This document shows positions 43,373 through 52,859 of a stretch of 64,000 bases of DNA, piece after piece. The notes beneath the pieces were generated by a model. The model worked only from the letters and a program-made list of their open reading frames with translations. It did not search any database and had not been told where the DNA came from. This DNA is from an uncultured Desulfosarcina sp. (GTDB lineage Bacteria; Desulfobacterota; Desulfobacteria; Desulfobacterales; Desulfosarcinaceae), in assembly GCF_963668215.1 (NCBI RefSeq), contig NZ_OY764190.1, positions 3,038,001 through 3,102,000 of the forward strand. The letters run 5' to 3'. Both the position numbers and the translations under genes were made by a program. Position 1 is the stretch's first letter. Each line of letters starts with the position of its first letter.

Positions 43373-43856
43373 GGGCTCACGGTTAGGCGTTCAAGCATAA
43401 TCGCCGGACGATAGGGGCGATGACAAAACCGAGTGTTCGATGGGCAAACAGACAATGCTAGCGGCGGTCGATCACCAAAAACTTCGAGAAAGACGTGTGG
43501 ACATAAAGCTTTATAATTGATCTAAGCAGAACTCGTACCAATAAAAAGAAGACAACTAAAAAAAGGCTAACCTTCTGGATATTCGTAGAAAATTGCTATA
43601 GGGGAATTGCAGGTGCAGATGTTTCACCCGGCCAATGGGAACCAGACGCATCTTTTTCAGGCCGATGCCGCTGCAAAACGTTCCTAGAAACGAAGCCGTA
43701 GCGTTTTGAGCGATTGACATATAGTGAAAAGGACGATTAAAATAGCATCCAATATCCTTTCCTTGCGTCATTATGCGTGTGAATTGTCATTCTCTTCCGC
43801 CCTGAGTCGACCCGAGATATGCTTAGGGCCCAGCAGCAGCTGCTGAGGTACACGCC
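43373..43856. other. Divergent gap between cytochrome operon and sigma-54 regulator
   Basis: 484 bp without a convincing gene. It contains an inverted repeat, tgcaaaacg (43672-43680) with gcgttttga (43701-43709), about 160 bp upstream of the regulator start, a possible binding site. No sigma-54 -24/-12 pair was found for the cytochrome operon. Confidence 0.5.
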
Positions 43857-45200
43857 ATGAACTATCCTAAAAAACAAATCCAGGCGCACCATCAGATTAT
43901 TTTGGACAGTATCGCCGACGGCGTTTTTACGGTGGATAAGGAGATGAACATTACCTCTTTCAACCGCGCCGCGGAAGATATCACGGGGTTTTCCAGAAAA
44001 GACGCAATCGGGCTGCCCTGTTATGCTGTATTGCGGGCCAATGTTTGCGAAGAGAGCTGCCTGTTGCGACAGACGATCGATACGGAGCAACCTGTGATCA
44101 ACTTTCCGGTGTACATCCTGCGGGCAGATAAAAAACTGATTCCCATCAGCGTGACCACCGCCTTGCTCAAGGACGCCGCCGGGCGGGTTGTGGGGGGCGT
44201 GGAAACTTTCAGGGACCTGACGGCCGTAGACAAATTGCGGAAAGTGATCCGCAAGCAGCATTCTTTCGAAGACATCGTCAGCAAGAACGCCACGATGCTC
44301 GATCTTTTCGCCATTTTACCCCAGGTGGCGGAAAGCAACTGCAGCGTGCTGATCGAAGGGGACAGCGGGACAGGCAAAGAGCTTTTCGCCAGGGCGATTC
44401 ATAATAACAGTACCCGGCGAAATGGCCCCTTTGTGGCCGTCAATTGCGGCGCCCTGCCGGACAGCCTGTGCGAGTCCGAACTCTTCGGATACAAGGCCGG
44501 TGCCTTTACGGACGCCAAAAAAGATAAGCCCGGCCGCTTTGCCCTGGCCGAAAACGGTACTCTCTTTCTGGATGAAATCGGGGATGTTTCCCCCGCCGTC
44601 CAGAGTCGTCTTCTCCGCGTTCTCGAAGAGAAGGTCTATGAGCCGCTGGGGGCCACGGAAACATATGCGAGCAATGCCCGGGTCATCACGGCGACCAACC
44701 GGGACCTGCAGCAGCTGGTCCGGGAAGGAAAATTCAGGGACGATCTCTATTTCCGGATTGACATCGTCAAGCTTTCCCTGCCGTCCCTTTCAAAAAGAAA
44801 AGAAGACATCCCACTGCTGTTGGACCATTTTATCGACCAGTTCAACCACCTGACCGGGAAAAAGATCATGGGCATCTCCCGCAAAGCGGTGGCTGCGTTG
44901 ATGCTCTACGACTGGCCGGGAAACGTGCGCGAGCTTGAAAATGCCATCGAGCACGCCTTCGTGCTTTGTCTGGAGGGGATGATTCGCCTGCACCATCTGC
45001 CGGCAAGGGTTGTTCCTCAAGGGGGGCTGCCGTCGGAATCCAGGGGGTTGAGTTTACGGGACGCCGAAAAACGGACCATTTTGAAAGCGCTGGAAAGAAA
45101 TCAGTGGAAAAAAATGGCCACGGCCCGTGAACTGGAGATCGACAAAAATACCCTGCGTCGGAAAATCAAACGCCTCGGAATTATCGAACCCCAAGTCTGA
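43857..45200 (+). CDS. PAS-domain sigma-54-dependent transcriptional activator
   Basis: 447 residues. PAS domain (10-120) with a Cys cluster (ANVCEESCLL), a AAA+ sigma-54 interaction domain with Walker A GDSGTGKE and the loop GAFTDA, and a C-terminal Fis-type helix-turn-helix (MATARELEIDKNTLRRKIK). It should bind an upstream activator site and drive open-complex formation by sigma-54 RNA polymerase. The PAS Cys residues could bind metal or haem-like cofactor. A paralogue of the same domain order is encoded at 45729-47084 on the other strand. GAGG precedes the ATG. Confidence 0.92.
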   Translation: MNYPKKQIQAHHQIILDSIADGVFTVDKEMNITSFNRAAEDITGFSRKDAIGLPCYAVLRANVCEESCLLRQTIDTEQPVINFPVYILRADKKLIPISVTTALLKDAAGRVVGGVETFRDLTAVDKLRKVIRKQHSFEDIVSKNATMLDLFAILPQVAESNCSVLIEGDSGTGKELFARAIHNNSTRRNGPFVAVNCGALPDSLCESELFGYKAGAFTDAKKDKPGRFALAENGTLFLDEIGDVSPAVQSRLLRVLEEKVYEPLGATETYASNARVITATNRDLQQLVREGKFRDDLYFRIDIVKLSLPSLSKRKEDIPLLLDHFIDQFNHLTGKKIMGISRKAVAALMLYDWPGNVRELENAIEHAFVLCLEGMIRLHHLPARVVPQGGLPSESRGLSLRDAEKRTILKALERNQWKKMATARELEIDKNTLRRKIKRLGIIEPQV

Positions 45201-45291
45201 TCGAGCATGGACCTGGCAAAATGCATCCCTTTCGGATTTTTACCCGATGGAAAGGGGGTGCCATCTAAAGCTTTTCTGGAATGCCGCCACG

Positions 45292-45510
45292 TTACGGGTG
45301 CGTATTGGCACCCACCACAAAAAGCCCTTCGTTGGTGGATTTAACTTCCACCTGTCCTTTACGGACCATGTCGGATAGAAGCTTTACAACCTCATAACTT
45401 CTTGCGCTGAACGCGTGCGTAAGCTGTTTGACCGAATGAGGCCGGCTGGCCACCATGGACAAGATTAGATCCTGCGTGGCCCGGGCACCCTGTTCTTTAG
45501 CGATTTTCAT
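45292..45510 (-). CDS. Small winged-helix-like DNA-binding protein
   Basis: 72 residues from the ATG at 45510, with a GGGGG site upstream. The sequence ATQDLILSMVASRPHSVKQL followed by SYEVVKLLSDMVRKGQVEVK reads as a helix-turn-helix with a wing, ending in a short strand tail. I do not recognise a named family. It is the only gene downstream of the sigma-54 promoter at 45584-45598, between the two sigma-54 activator genes, which points to one of them as its regulator. Confidence 0.65.
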   Translation of the reverse strand: MKIAKEQGARATQDLILSMVASRPHSVKQLTHAFSARSYEVVKLLSDMVRKGQVEVKSTNEGLFVVGANTHP

Positions 45511-45583
45511 ACGTCTGCCCCCTTGTTTTGATCGCCATGATGTATAAAAATCAAAAAATGACGGCAATTCATAAAATGACAAA

Positions 45584-45598
45584 GCAACGAGCGTGCCA
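45584..45598 (-). promoter_or_regulatory. Sigma-54 promoter (-24/-12)
   Basis: On the minus strand the sequence TGGCAC-GCTCG-TTGC matches the -24/-12 consensus (TGGCAC-N5-TTGC) exactly, at 45598-45584. Transcription would start near 45573, about 60 bp before the ATG of the small wHTH-like gene. Confidence 0.8.
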
Positions 45599-45696
45599 TC
45601 GGCCAGGCGATTTGCCCGGATGGCCGGTATCCCTGTATCGGCGTACAACGCTGGCTTTTTTTAAAACGCGATTCGGTGGAATTTTGGCGGGTTGTA

Positions 45697-45709
45697 GTGC
45701 AATTTGCAC
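45697..45709. promoter_or_regulatory. Upstream activator site for a sigma-54 activator
   Basis: Palindrome gtgcaatttgcac, about 110 bp upstream of the -24 box of the promoter at 45584, the usual distance for an enhancer site. Related palindromic half sites occur at 47113-47125 and 47147-47157, next to the activator gene. Confidence 0.7.
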
Positions 45710-45728
45710 GAATCGGCTTTTTGCATGG

Positions 45729-47084
45729 TTACTTTTTTTTACTGCGGCCGTCCGTTTCCGGGGGCAGGATGTGCAAGGCTCTGATTTTTCGATACAGGGT
45801 GCTGGGGTCGATCCCCAGATCCCGGGCGGCGGCCTTGCGATTGCCGCCGTGGCGGCGCAATGTCTCGGTAATCATCACCCTTTCCATGGCCCCGAGGCTC
45901 ATGTTGTTCAACGATTTCGTATCCGCAGCAGCGGGCCGCAGCTCCGGGGGAAGGTGATGCAGCTCGATGGTCATTCCCCGGCAAAGCACAAAGGCCTGCT
46001 CGATGATATTCTCCAGTTCGCGGACATTGCCCGGGTAGGGATGCTCCATGAGACGGGCCATGACCTCCGCCGATACGCTGGTGATGTTTTTTTCCTGCAG
46101 GCGGTTATATTTTTCCAGCAGGTGCTCGATCAGCAAAGGGATGTCCTCGCGGCGGTTGCGCAGGTCCGGCAGCTTTAATTGAATCACGCGAATGCGATAG
46201 TATAGATCGCCGCGAAAGACCCCTTTTTGAACCAGATCGGAAAGGGATTTGTTGGTGGCGGCCACGACACGCACATCGATGGAAACCGGCTGTTCGGCGC
46301 CCAACGGTTCGATCAGGCCGTCCTGCAATACCCGCAACAGGCGGATTTGCATGGCCGGGGAGATGTCGCCGATCTCGTCGAGAAAGATGGTGCCCTTGTG
46401 GGCCAGGGTGAACCGGCCCGCTTTGTCGCGACGGGCATCGGTGAAGGCTCCGGCTTTGTGGCCGAACAGTTCGCTTTCCAGCAGAGTGTCCGGCAGGGCC
46501 GCGCAATTGACCGGAACGAAGCGGTGCTTTTTACGCGGTGACAGGTTGTGGATGGCGCGGGCAAACAGCTCCTTGCCGGTTCCGCTGGCCCCTTCGATCA
46601 GCACATTGCTGCTGCTTTTGGAAATCTGGGGCAGAATGTCGAACAGCCGCTGCATTTCCGGGCTGCGGCCGATGATATCCTCGAATGTATAGCTGCTGTG
46701 GAGCTGTTTCTGGAGCTGCTGGATCTGGCTGAGATCCTGGAAGGTTTCCACACCGCCGATGATCTCTCCGTCGTCGTTTTTGAGAATCGCCGTGGAAACA
46801 CGAATGGGCACCCGCTGGCCCTGATGATTGATGATGAACGCGTTGGCATTCACTACGGGTTGGCCGGTTTGAAACGTCTGTTTCAGGGCGCAGTTGTCCT
46901 GACAGATATTTGCCTGGAAAATTTCTCGGCAGGGTCGTTTAAGGGCCTCCTGGCGGGGAACGCCGGTGGCTTTTTCGGCGGCACGATTGAAAGCCGTGAT
47001 GCGCCAGTCCAGATCGATGGTGAAGACACCTTCATTGATCGAATCGAGAATGACATCGCGGGCATCTTTTGTTTGAAGAACCAT
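45729..47084 (-). CDS. PAS-domain sigma-54-dependent transcriptional activator (paralogue)
   Basis: About 451 residues from the ATG at 47084; the frame is open to 47150, but the upstream part overlaps the palindromic site. PAS domain with ANICQDNCALK Cys pair, Walker A GASGTGKE, loop GAFTDARRDKAGRF, and a Fis-type helix-turn-helix near the C-terminus (KAAARDLGIDPSTLYRKIR). It is the paralogue of the gene at 43857 and lies opposite to it. The two flank the small gene with the sigma-54 promoter. The activator site beside its own start suggests autoregulation. Confidence 0.92.
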   Translation of the reverse strand: MVLQTKDARDVILDSINEGVFTIDLDWRITAFNRAAEKATGVPRQEALKRPCREIFQANICQDNCALKQTFQTGQPVVNANAFIINHQGQRVPIRVSTAILKNDDGEIIGGVETFQDLSQIQQLQKQLHSSYTFEDIIGRSPEMQRLFDILPQISKSSSNVLIEGASGTGKELFARAIHNLSPRKKHRFVPVNCAALPDTLLESELFGHKAGAFTDARRDKAGRFTLAHKGTIFLDEIGDISPAMQIRLLRVLQDGLIEPLGAEQPVSIDVRVVAATNKSLSDLVQKGVFRGDLYYRIRVIQLKLPDLRNRREDIPLLIEHLLEKYNRLQEKNITSVSAEVMARLMEHPYPGNVRELENIIEQAFVLCRGMTIELHHLPPELRPAAADTKSLNNMSLGAMERVMITETLRRHGGNRKAAARDLGIDPSTLYRKIRALHILPPETDGRSKKK

Positions 47085-47112
47085 GCGACCATCCCGGCAT
47101 TCGGGTTCAATC

Positions 47113-47157
47113 GTGCAATATGCATAAGAACATTTAATTGAAAATGGCATATTGCAC
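47113..47157. promoter_or_regulatory. Paired activator-type half sites upstream of the sigma-54 activator
   Basis: gtgcaatatgcat (47113-47125) and gcatattgcac (47147-47157) form an inverted pair related to the palindrome at 45697. They lie just upstream of the activator ATG and are probably bound by the activator itself or its paralogue. Confidence 0.6.
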
Positions 47158-47232
47158 GATTACAGTCAAGTCTCCATCTGGAGGGAATCTTGAATCGCAT
47201 GAAAAAGTAAACGGGGGCCTGCTTCGATGAAT

Positions 47233-47288
47233 CGAAAAACGACGGCCATGGCGACCTCCTCTGTTTTTCAGAGGCCGCCATGGCCGTC
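47233..47288 (-). terminator. Terminator after the acyl-CoA ligase gene
   Basis: A long stem pairs gacggccatggcg (47241-47253) with its complement at 47276-47288, with inner ctctg/cagag pairs and a gtttttc run on the minus side. It follows the ligase stop by 37 bp. Confidence 0.8.
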
Positions 47289-47324
47289 ATTCTTGTGGGC
47301 TTTATCCCTCTGGGAGGATATGGC

Positions 47325-49094
47325 TTAATTTTTGGATTTAGAACTCAGCTCCGGAAAATCCCAGTAAAAGTACTCATTGGCCTGGGGACCTTCGCCCTTT
47401 TCCTTCCGGGCGATTTCATTTTCTCTCAGCTCGATGCGCCGAATTTTGCCGCTGATGGTCTTGGGCACCTCGGTGACGAATTCGATGATTCTGGGGATCT
47501 TGAACTTGGCCAGAATATTGATGGTGTGTTTGAAAAGCTCGAGGGCCAGTTCCTTGGACGGCTCGAATCCTTTGTTGAGAATCACATAGGCCTTGACCAG
47601 CTGGTGGCGTTTGGGATCGGGGGCGCCGATGACCGCCGCTTCGGCCACGGAGGGATGCTCTACCAGGGCGCTTTCGACCTCGAAGGGTCCAACACGATAG
47701 TCGGACGATTTGATTACGTCATCGGCGCGGCCCACGAACCACCAGTAGCCGTCGGCGTCAAAGGAGGCGCGGTCACCGGTATAGTAGTAGTTGCCGACGA
47801 AGACGCTTTTCATTTTCTCCGGGCTGCCGATGTACTCGGTGAACAGGCCCAGGGCCCGCCAGCGGTCCAGCCGCACGCAGATATGGCCGGGTTCGTCGGG
47901 GGTGGTAACCTCATTGCCCTCGTCATCCACCAGAACGACGTCATACATGTAGGAGGGGTACCCGAAAGAACCGCTGCGCATTTTGCCAGCCATCCAGGGC
48001 GGGTTGCCGATCATGGCCGTGGATTCGGTCTGGCCGTAAAAATCCCGGATTTCCGTTCCGGTGTACTTCTTCCACTGGGTGATCACCTCGGGGTTCAGCG
48101 GTTCGCCGGCACTGATGGACTGGCGCAGGGCGGACAGGTCGAAGCGATCCATATCCAGGTTGATGAACATGCGCCAGGCCGTCGGCGGGGCACAGAAGGT
48201 GGTGACTTTGCAGTCGGCGACGGTCTTGAGATACTGATTGCCGTCGAGGACCGTGAAATTGAAAGCGGTGGCCGTGGCACCGACATTGAGGGGACCGAAA
48301 AAGCTGCTCCAGGCCCATTTGGCCCAGCCCGGCGCGCTCAGGTTGTGATGGATGTCATCCGGGCGGATGCCGGCCATGACCGCGGTGGAAAGGTGCCCGA
48401 TGGGATAGGACGCGGCGGTGTGGCCGACCTTTTTGGGCAGGCCGGTCGTTCCTGAGGTAAAGAAGCAGAACAGCAGGTCGTTGGGTTTGGTTTTGGCGGC
48501 TTCGGCATCCCCGGACTCTTTGTCCAGTTCGCTGTAGCTGGTCCAGCCCGCTTTTTCGCCGAGTACGAGCTTGATTTTGGGTTTGACGCCGGTGGCTTCG
48601 ATGGCTTCGTCCATCATGTCGGTGAAGGCCACGTCGGACACGATAATATCCGGGGGATAGCTTTCGAAGCGGTACTGTAATTCCCGCATGGTCATGGTCG
48701 TGGCCGTCGGTACGATCACCAGGCCGCCCTTGACGCAGGCATAGGTCGCAAACCAGGTCTCCGGAACGATGGGAACCATCATGTACATGTTGTCCCCTTT
48801 TTGGACGCCGGCGTTGCGGAGCGCGTTCAGGCACTGATTGCTTTTGGCGGCAAATTCGTTAAAGGTGTACCTTTTTTTCTCTTCGGTGGCGATATCCGCC
48901 CAGATCAGGGCCGTGTTGTCGCCGCGTTCCTTGACGTGGAGACCTTCGAAAATTTCATCCGCCCAGTTGAAGTACTCGGGGAGTTCCATGGCGTTGAGTT
49001 TTTCGAAAAACGCCTTGGCGGCCTCCTTCTTTTCGTCATTGTCCGCCATCATGTTCAGATCCATGACTTCCTTGTACAATGTCTCGATGCCCAT
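47325..49094 (-). CDS. AMP-binding acyl-CoA synthetase (medium-chain/ACSM-like)
   Basis: 589 residues of the ANL superfamily. The phosphate loop is FTSGTTGLPKKV, followed by DFYGQTEST and the C-terminal hinge FVGRADDVIKSSDYRVGPFE and PKTISGKIRR, where the last Lys is the catalytic one. The GWAKWAWSSFFGP motif is typical of the ACSM/medium-chain and aryl-acid ligase branch. It activates a fatty or aromatic acid to its CoA ester. An AAGGAG site precedes the ATG; the hairpin behind it acts as terminator. It is unfused, unlike the 1007-residue ligase in the first cluster. Confidence 0.9.
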   Translation of the reverse strand: MGIETLYKEVMDLNMMADNDEKKEAAKAFFEKLNAMELPEYFNWADEIFEGLHVKERGDNTALIWADIATEEKKRYTFNEFAAKSNQCLNALRNAGVQKGDNMYMMVPIVPETWFATYACVKGGLVIVPTATTMTMRELQYRFESYPPDIIVSDVAFTDMMDEAIEATGVKPKIKLVLGEKAGWTSYSELDKESGDAEAAKTKPNDLLFCFFTSGTTGLPKKVGHTAASYPIGHLSTAVMAGIRPDDIHHNLSAPGWAKWAWSSFFGPLNVGATATAFNFTVLDGNQYLKTVADCKVTTFCAPPTAWRMFINLDMDRFDLSALRQSISAGEPLNPEVITQWKKYTGTEIRDFYGQTESTAMIGNPPWMAGKMRSGSFGYPSYMYDVVLVDDEGNEVTTPDEPGHICVRLDRWRALGLFTEYIGSPEKMKSVFVGNYYYTGDRASFDADGYWWFVGRADDVIKSSDYRVGPFEVESALVEHPSVAEAAVIGAPDPKRHQLVKAYVILNKGFEPSKELALELFKHTINILAKFKIPRIIEFVTEVPKTISGKIRRIELRENEIARKEKGEGPQANEYFYWDFPELSSKSKN

Positions 49095-49320
49095 TGTTCG
49101 CTCCTTACCGTTTTTGAAGGTTGATAATCGGATAATCGTTGCTGTTCAAAAGGCCTCTCCACCTTAAAAACCGTTGTATTGGAACAGGCAAAAAACGGCA
49201 ATCGGCGAATGGACGAAATTTATGTGGTGAATAGCCCTCGGCGAAAGTAGGTGATGCACCTACATCGGGTCGGGCGATCCCCCAGACGGCCGTTGGCTGC
49301 CGCTGCCGAAGAGCGACTTT

Positions 49321-50868
49321 TTACATGTTCATCAGGGTCTGTAAATGAAAAAACGGCGCGTGGTTGGAGGTGAAAAAGGGCGGGTCGTTGTTCAAAATGG
49401 CCTGGATGGCCGGCTGCTTTTTGAAGGCCTTGGATAAGAAGGGCCGCACCCGGCTGCGGTCCCAACCCTTGGGATGCACGAACTCCCGGTACAGGGAAAG
49501 ATCGCCCGCATAAAAATCAGCCGTTTCCAACGTGTCGGCTTCACTGCCGTGGGCCGGCAGATTGAAGATGGCCAGATTGAGAAAATCGATGCACTCGGCA
49601 TGGTCGCGCGTAAACGCCAGGGTCCTGCGGGCCGCGGCCTCATCCTCCGCCGGTGTGCCGAACAGCAGGTAGACGTAAGTGGCAATGCCCGCCCGGTGAA
49701 GGGCGCTCAGCGCCCTAGATGCCATGGCGATATCAATCCCTTTGGAAAGGGCATCCAAGACCGCCTGGTCGCCGGATTCCACCCCCAGTTTGAGCATCAC
49801 GCAGCCCGAAGTTCTCAGCCCCTTGACGAATTTCGGGTCGGTGAGGTGGCGGGTGATCCTGGCAAACCCGTACCAGGCAACCCCCGGTGGATGGTCGATC
49901 AGGTGCGCCATGAATTTGGGGGAAAGGGCGTTGTCCAGAAAGTGGATCAGGCCGGCACCGGTCCGGTCCGTCAATCGTCCAAGATCGCTGCCGATAACAG
50001 CGGGCGCTTCGGTGAGGTAAACGCTATTCTCGGCGGTTTCCGGACAGAATGCGCATTTTTTCCAGTAGCAGCCCCGCGAGGTGCTGTATGGCAGTACCCG
50101 CACGGGTGCAAGGTACCGGTCCGGATCGAAGGGGGAAAAATCGTAGCCGGTAACCGAGGGCTCGGGCGCGCTTTTTCCCGTGCACCGTTCGATCAGCCGA
50201 TTCTCTCCCGGTCCGCAGATCATGTCGTCGATCAGACCGCCGAACGGACTTTCAAACCCCGGTATATTCATCCAGGAGTTGACCAAGCCGCCACCGCATA
50301 TGATGGCCGTTTCGGAAAGGTGTTTGCGGATATAGCCGATCATGGCAAAGGCGCACAGGGCCTGGCTCATGAAATTGATCGAAAAACCGACGATTTCCGG
50401 TTCCTGCTGGGAAAAAAGAGCGGCCAGGGATCGAGAAAAAAGCGGGTAAAATAGATTGGATCTAAATTGTTCGGCGGCCCGTATCAGATCGGCGCTGCGC
50501 ACCGGCGAAAGCGATTGGGAAGAGAAATTGGCAAGAGAGGCCGCAACACCGTCGGGTTGGCCGGCCATGTGCAGGATGCGGTTGAGGTCCATGACCGCCC
50601 GTTTGTAGCGGTCCCGGTTGTGGTATAGATCAAGGGTTTGCAGGGCGGTCAGATTTTCCTGGCGGTGGGCCAGGGCACGGCGGGTCCAGGTGTCGTTGGC
50701 TGTCAACGGCTGCTCAATCAGACCCAGAAGACAATCCAGGCTGGCATCGTAGACCCGGCAGCCGACGCCGTGGGCGCGAAGGGCGCCGGCCAGCTTGGCG
50801 ATCCCCGCCGGCGGCTCGCAGGGTTTGGTGATGGGCGGGGAGATGAGAAGGATTGATTTGGGTGTCAT
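49321..50868 (-). CDS. B12-binding-type radical SAM protein
   Basis: 515 residues. The N-terminal part looks like a cobalamin-binding Rossmann domain (AKLAGALRAHGVGCRVYDAS), then a radical SAM cluster STSRGCYWKKCAFCPETAE (Cys-x4-Lys-Cys-x2-Cys with Cys-x5-Cys first spacing), followed by SAM-barrel motifs (KLGVESGDQAVLDALSKG). It could methylate or rearrange a substrate that is not apparent. Its ATG overlaps the stop of the ABC-F gene by 4 bp (ATGA), so the two are coupled, though functionally unrelated by appearance. Confidence 0.82.
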   Translation of the reverse strand: MTPKSILLISPPITKPCEPPAGIAKLAGALRAHGVGCRVYDASLDCLLGLIEQPLTANDTWTRRALAHRQENLTALQTLDLYHNRDRYKRAVMDLNRILHMAGQPDGVAASLANFSSQSLSPVRSADLIRAAEQFRSNLFYPLFSRSLAALFSQQEPEIVGFSINFMSQALCAFAMIGYIRKHLSETAIICGGGLVNSWMNIPGFESPFGGLIDDMICGPGENRLIERCTGKSAPEPSVTGYDFSPFDPDRYLAPVRVLPYSTSRGCYWKKCAFCPETAENSVYLTEAPAVIGSDLGRLTDRTGAGLIHFLDNALSPKFMAHLIDHPPGVAWYGFARITRHLTDPKFVKGLRTSGCVMLKLGVESGDQAVLDALSKGIDIAMASRALSALHRAGIATYVYLLFGTPAEDEAAARRTLAFTRDHAECIDFLNLAIFNLPAHGSEADTLETADFYAGDLSLYREFVHPKGWDRSRVRPFLSKAFKKQPAIQAILNNDPPFFTSNHAPFFHLQTLMNM

Positions 50869-52727
50869 GCCTCAAGCTCATCCAACCGCTTCTGAAACTT
50901 CTTCTCCAGCCTCTGGCGCTGCTCGTCCATCTCCTCCATTTCGGCAAAGCGCGTCTCGATGATGTCCTGGAAGGAGCGGATCTGCTGGGAAAGCGAAGCA
51001 ATGCGCTGGCCGTCACCCTCCTGGGACGCATCGACCATTTCCCGGTTGGCCTGGTCCAGCAGGTTCTCGTTTTTTTCGATTTCCCGCTCCGCCTTGGCGA
51101 TGGCATCTTCCATGGGTTTGAGAACCTTGGATTTTTCGGTGATGATTTCCGAACGCAGCCGCCGCAGTTCCTTTTTGTTGTAGCGGGGCGGCGCCGGCGT
51201 CGTCTCCGGTTCCACACCGTCCTGCCGCCGGGTCATGACCGCGGCATCTCCCCAGCCGCCTTTTTCCAGAAAGTCCTGGTAGCCGCCATCGAACATACGG
51301 GCGCCGGCATCGTCGAAAACGATCAATCGGTCGGCCAGGGCATGGAGAAACATCTCGTTATGGGTGACCATGATCACCGCGCCGTCGAAATTGTCGATGG
51401 CCGCCAGCAGGGCGTCGCAGGCGTCCATGTCCAGGTGGTTGGTGGGCTCGTCCAGCATCAACAGGTTCACCGGGGTGACCAGCAGTTGCCCCAGCATCAC
51501 CCGGCTTTTCTCGCCGCCGGAAAGAACGCCGATTTTTTTCAAGGCGCTGTCGCCTTCGAACATCATGGCGCCGCAGATGTTGCGAGCCTTCTGGCGGTCC
51601 ACATCCGGCTGGGCGTAGAGGATTTCTTCTTCAACGGTGCGGCTGTCCACCAGGGTCTGGATGTTGGTCTGTTCGAATACGCCGGCTACGACCTGCGGAT
51701 TAACCGTAATCTTGCCCGCCGCCGGCTTGAGCGTTCCGGCCAGGACCTTGAGCAGGGTGGTTTTGCCTTTGCCGTTTTTGCCCACGACGCAGATGCGCTC
51801 TCCGGCCAGGATGGAAAATCCAAGGTCCTGGAACAGGGGCCGGTTGGCTCCCCAGGCAAAGGAGAGGCTTTCGGCGGTAAGCACCTGCTTGGCCTTGAAG
51901 GGTTTGGTGCGGAAGGAGAATTCCAGCCCCTTGAGTTCCTCCAGCTTGTCTTTTTTCTCCATTTTGGCCAGGGTTTTGACGCGGGACTGGACCATGTTGG
52001 CCAGCCGCGCCTTGGCCCTGAAGCGGGAGATGAACAGGCGGATCTCCTTTGCCTTGCGTTCGTCGTTCAGGCGGGTTTTTTCGTAGATTTCCTCATCCTG
52101 GGCGATCTGCTCGTAATATTTTTCCGTGTTGCCTGGGATTTTGCGGGCCTTTTTGCGATGGATGCCCACGGTGTGGGTGACGAGTTTGTCCATGAACCCG
52201 CGGTCGTGGGTGATCAGCATCAGTTCGTGAGGCCAGCTCAACAGGAAATTCTCGATCCAGCGGATGGAGGTGATGTCCAGGTAGTTGGTGGGCTCGTCTA
52301 AAAGCAGCAGGTCCGGCTCCGAGACCAGCACCTTGGCCATATTGAGCCGCACCTGGAAACCCCCGGAAAAATCGTGGGGATCGCGAACCATGTCGCCGTC
52401 GGAAAACCCCAGACCGGCAAGGATTTTTTCCACCTTCCAGTGGTGGTCCTTTTCGGCGGCCGTCAGCCCTTTCATGCCTTCGGCCAGAACCGTCTTTTCG
52501 GTGAACCGGATGTGCTGGCGCACGTAGCCGATGCGGTAGCCTTTGGGCATGTTGATGGTACCGTCGTCGTAGCCCTCTTCGCCGACGATGATCTGAAACA
52601 GGGTAGACTTGCCGTGGCCGTTGCGGCCCACCAGACCCACCCGCTCCTTGGAATTGATCTTAAAGCTGACGCCGTCGAACAGTTCGCGGCCGCCGAAGCT
52701 TTTGCTTAGGTTGTCGATGCTTATCAT
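50865..52727 (-). CDS. ABC-F family ATPase (Uup/YheS-like)
   Basis: About 620 residues with two ATPase domains. First Walker A GRNGHGKST, signature FSGGFQVRLNMAKV; second GKNGKGKTT, signature LSGGEKSRVML. The linker between the domains is long and charged; a C-terminal coiled coil of about 90 residues ends the protein. No transmembrane part. ABC-F proteins act on the ribosome E site or in ribosome quality control. The start at 52727 has GGAA upstream; an ATG at 52739 adds four residues. Confidence 0.92.
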   Translation of the reverse strand: MISIDNLSKSFGGRELFDGVSFKINSKERVGLVGRNGHGKSTLFQIIVGEEGYDDGTINMPKGYRIGYVRQHIRFTEKTVLAEGMKGLTAAEKDHHWKVEKILAGLGFSDGDMVRDPHDFSGGFQVRLNMAKVLVSEPDLLLLDEPTNYLDITSIRWIENFLLSWPHELMLITHDRGFMDKLVTHTVGIHRKKARKIPGNTEKYYEQIAQDEEIYEKTRLNDERKAKEIRLFISRFRAKARLANMVQSRVKTLAKMEKKDKLEELKGLEFSFRTKPFKAKQVLTAESLSFAWGANRPLFQDLGFSILAGERICVVGKNGKGKTTLLKVLAGTLKPAAGKITVNPQVVAGVFEQTNIQTLVDSRTVEEEILYAQPDVDRQKARNICGAMMFEGDSALKKIGVLSGGEKSRVMLGQLLVTPVNLLMLDEPTNHLDMDACDALLAAIDNFDGAVIMVTHNEMFLHALADRLIVFDDAGARMFDGGYQDFLEKGGWGDAAVMTRRQDGVEPETTPAPPRYNKKELRRLRSEIITEKSKVLKPMEDAIAKAEREIEKNENLLDQANREMVDASQEGDGQRIASLSQQIRSFQDIIETRFAEMEEMDEQRQRLEKKFQKRLDELEA

Positions 52728-52859
52728 ATCTATTTCCATTGAAAGTGCCGGCTTGCAAACGGCATCTTTCGTCCAAGGCCAGCGTTCTTTGCTACGTCTG
52801 CGGTTTCAACCTCTCTGCGGCCTCGACGCAGGGCAGGGCAACCGCATTTGAATTTATCA

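Noticed and set aside
43556..43771. Minus-strand 71-codon frame in the gap before the sigma-54 activator
   Set aside because: No convincing ribosome site, no recognisable domain, and it overlaps the inverted repeat; treated as chance or a remnant.
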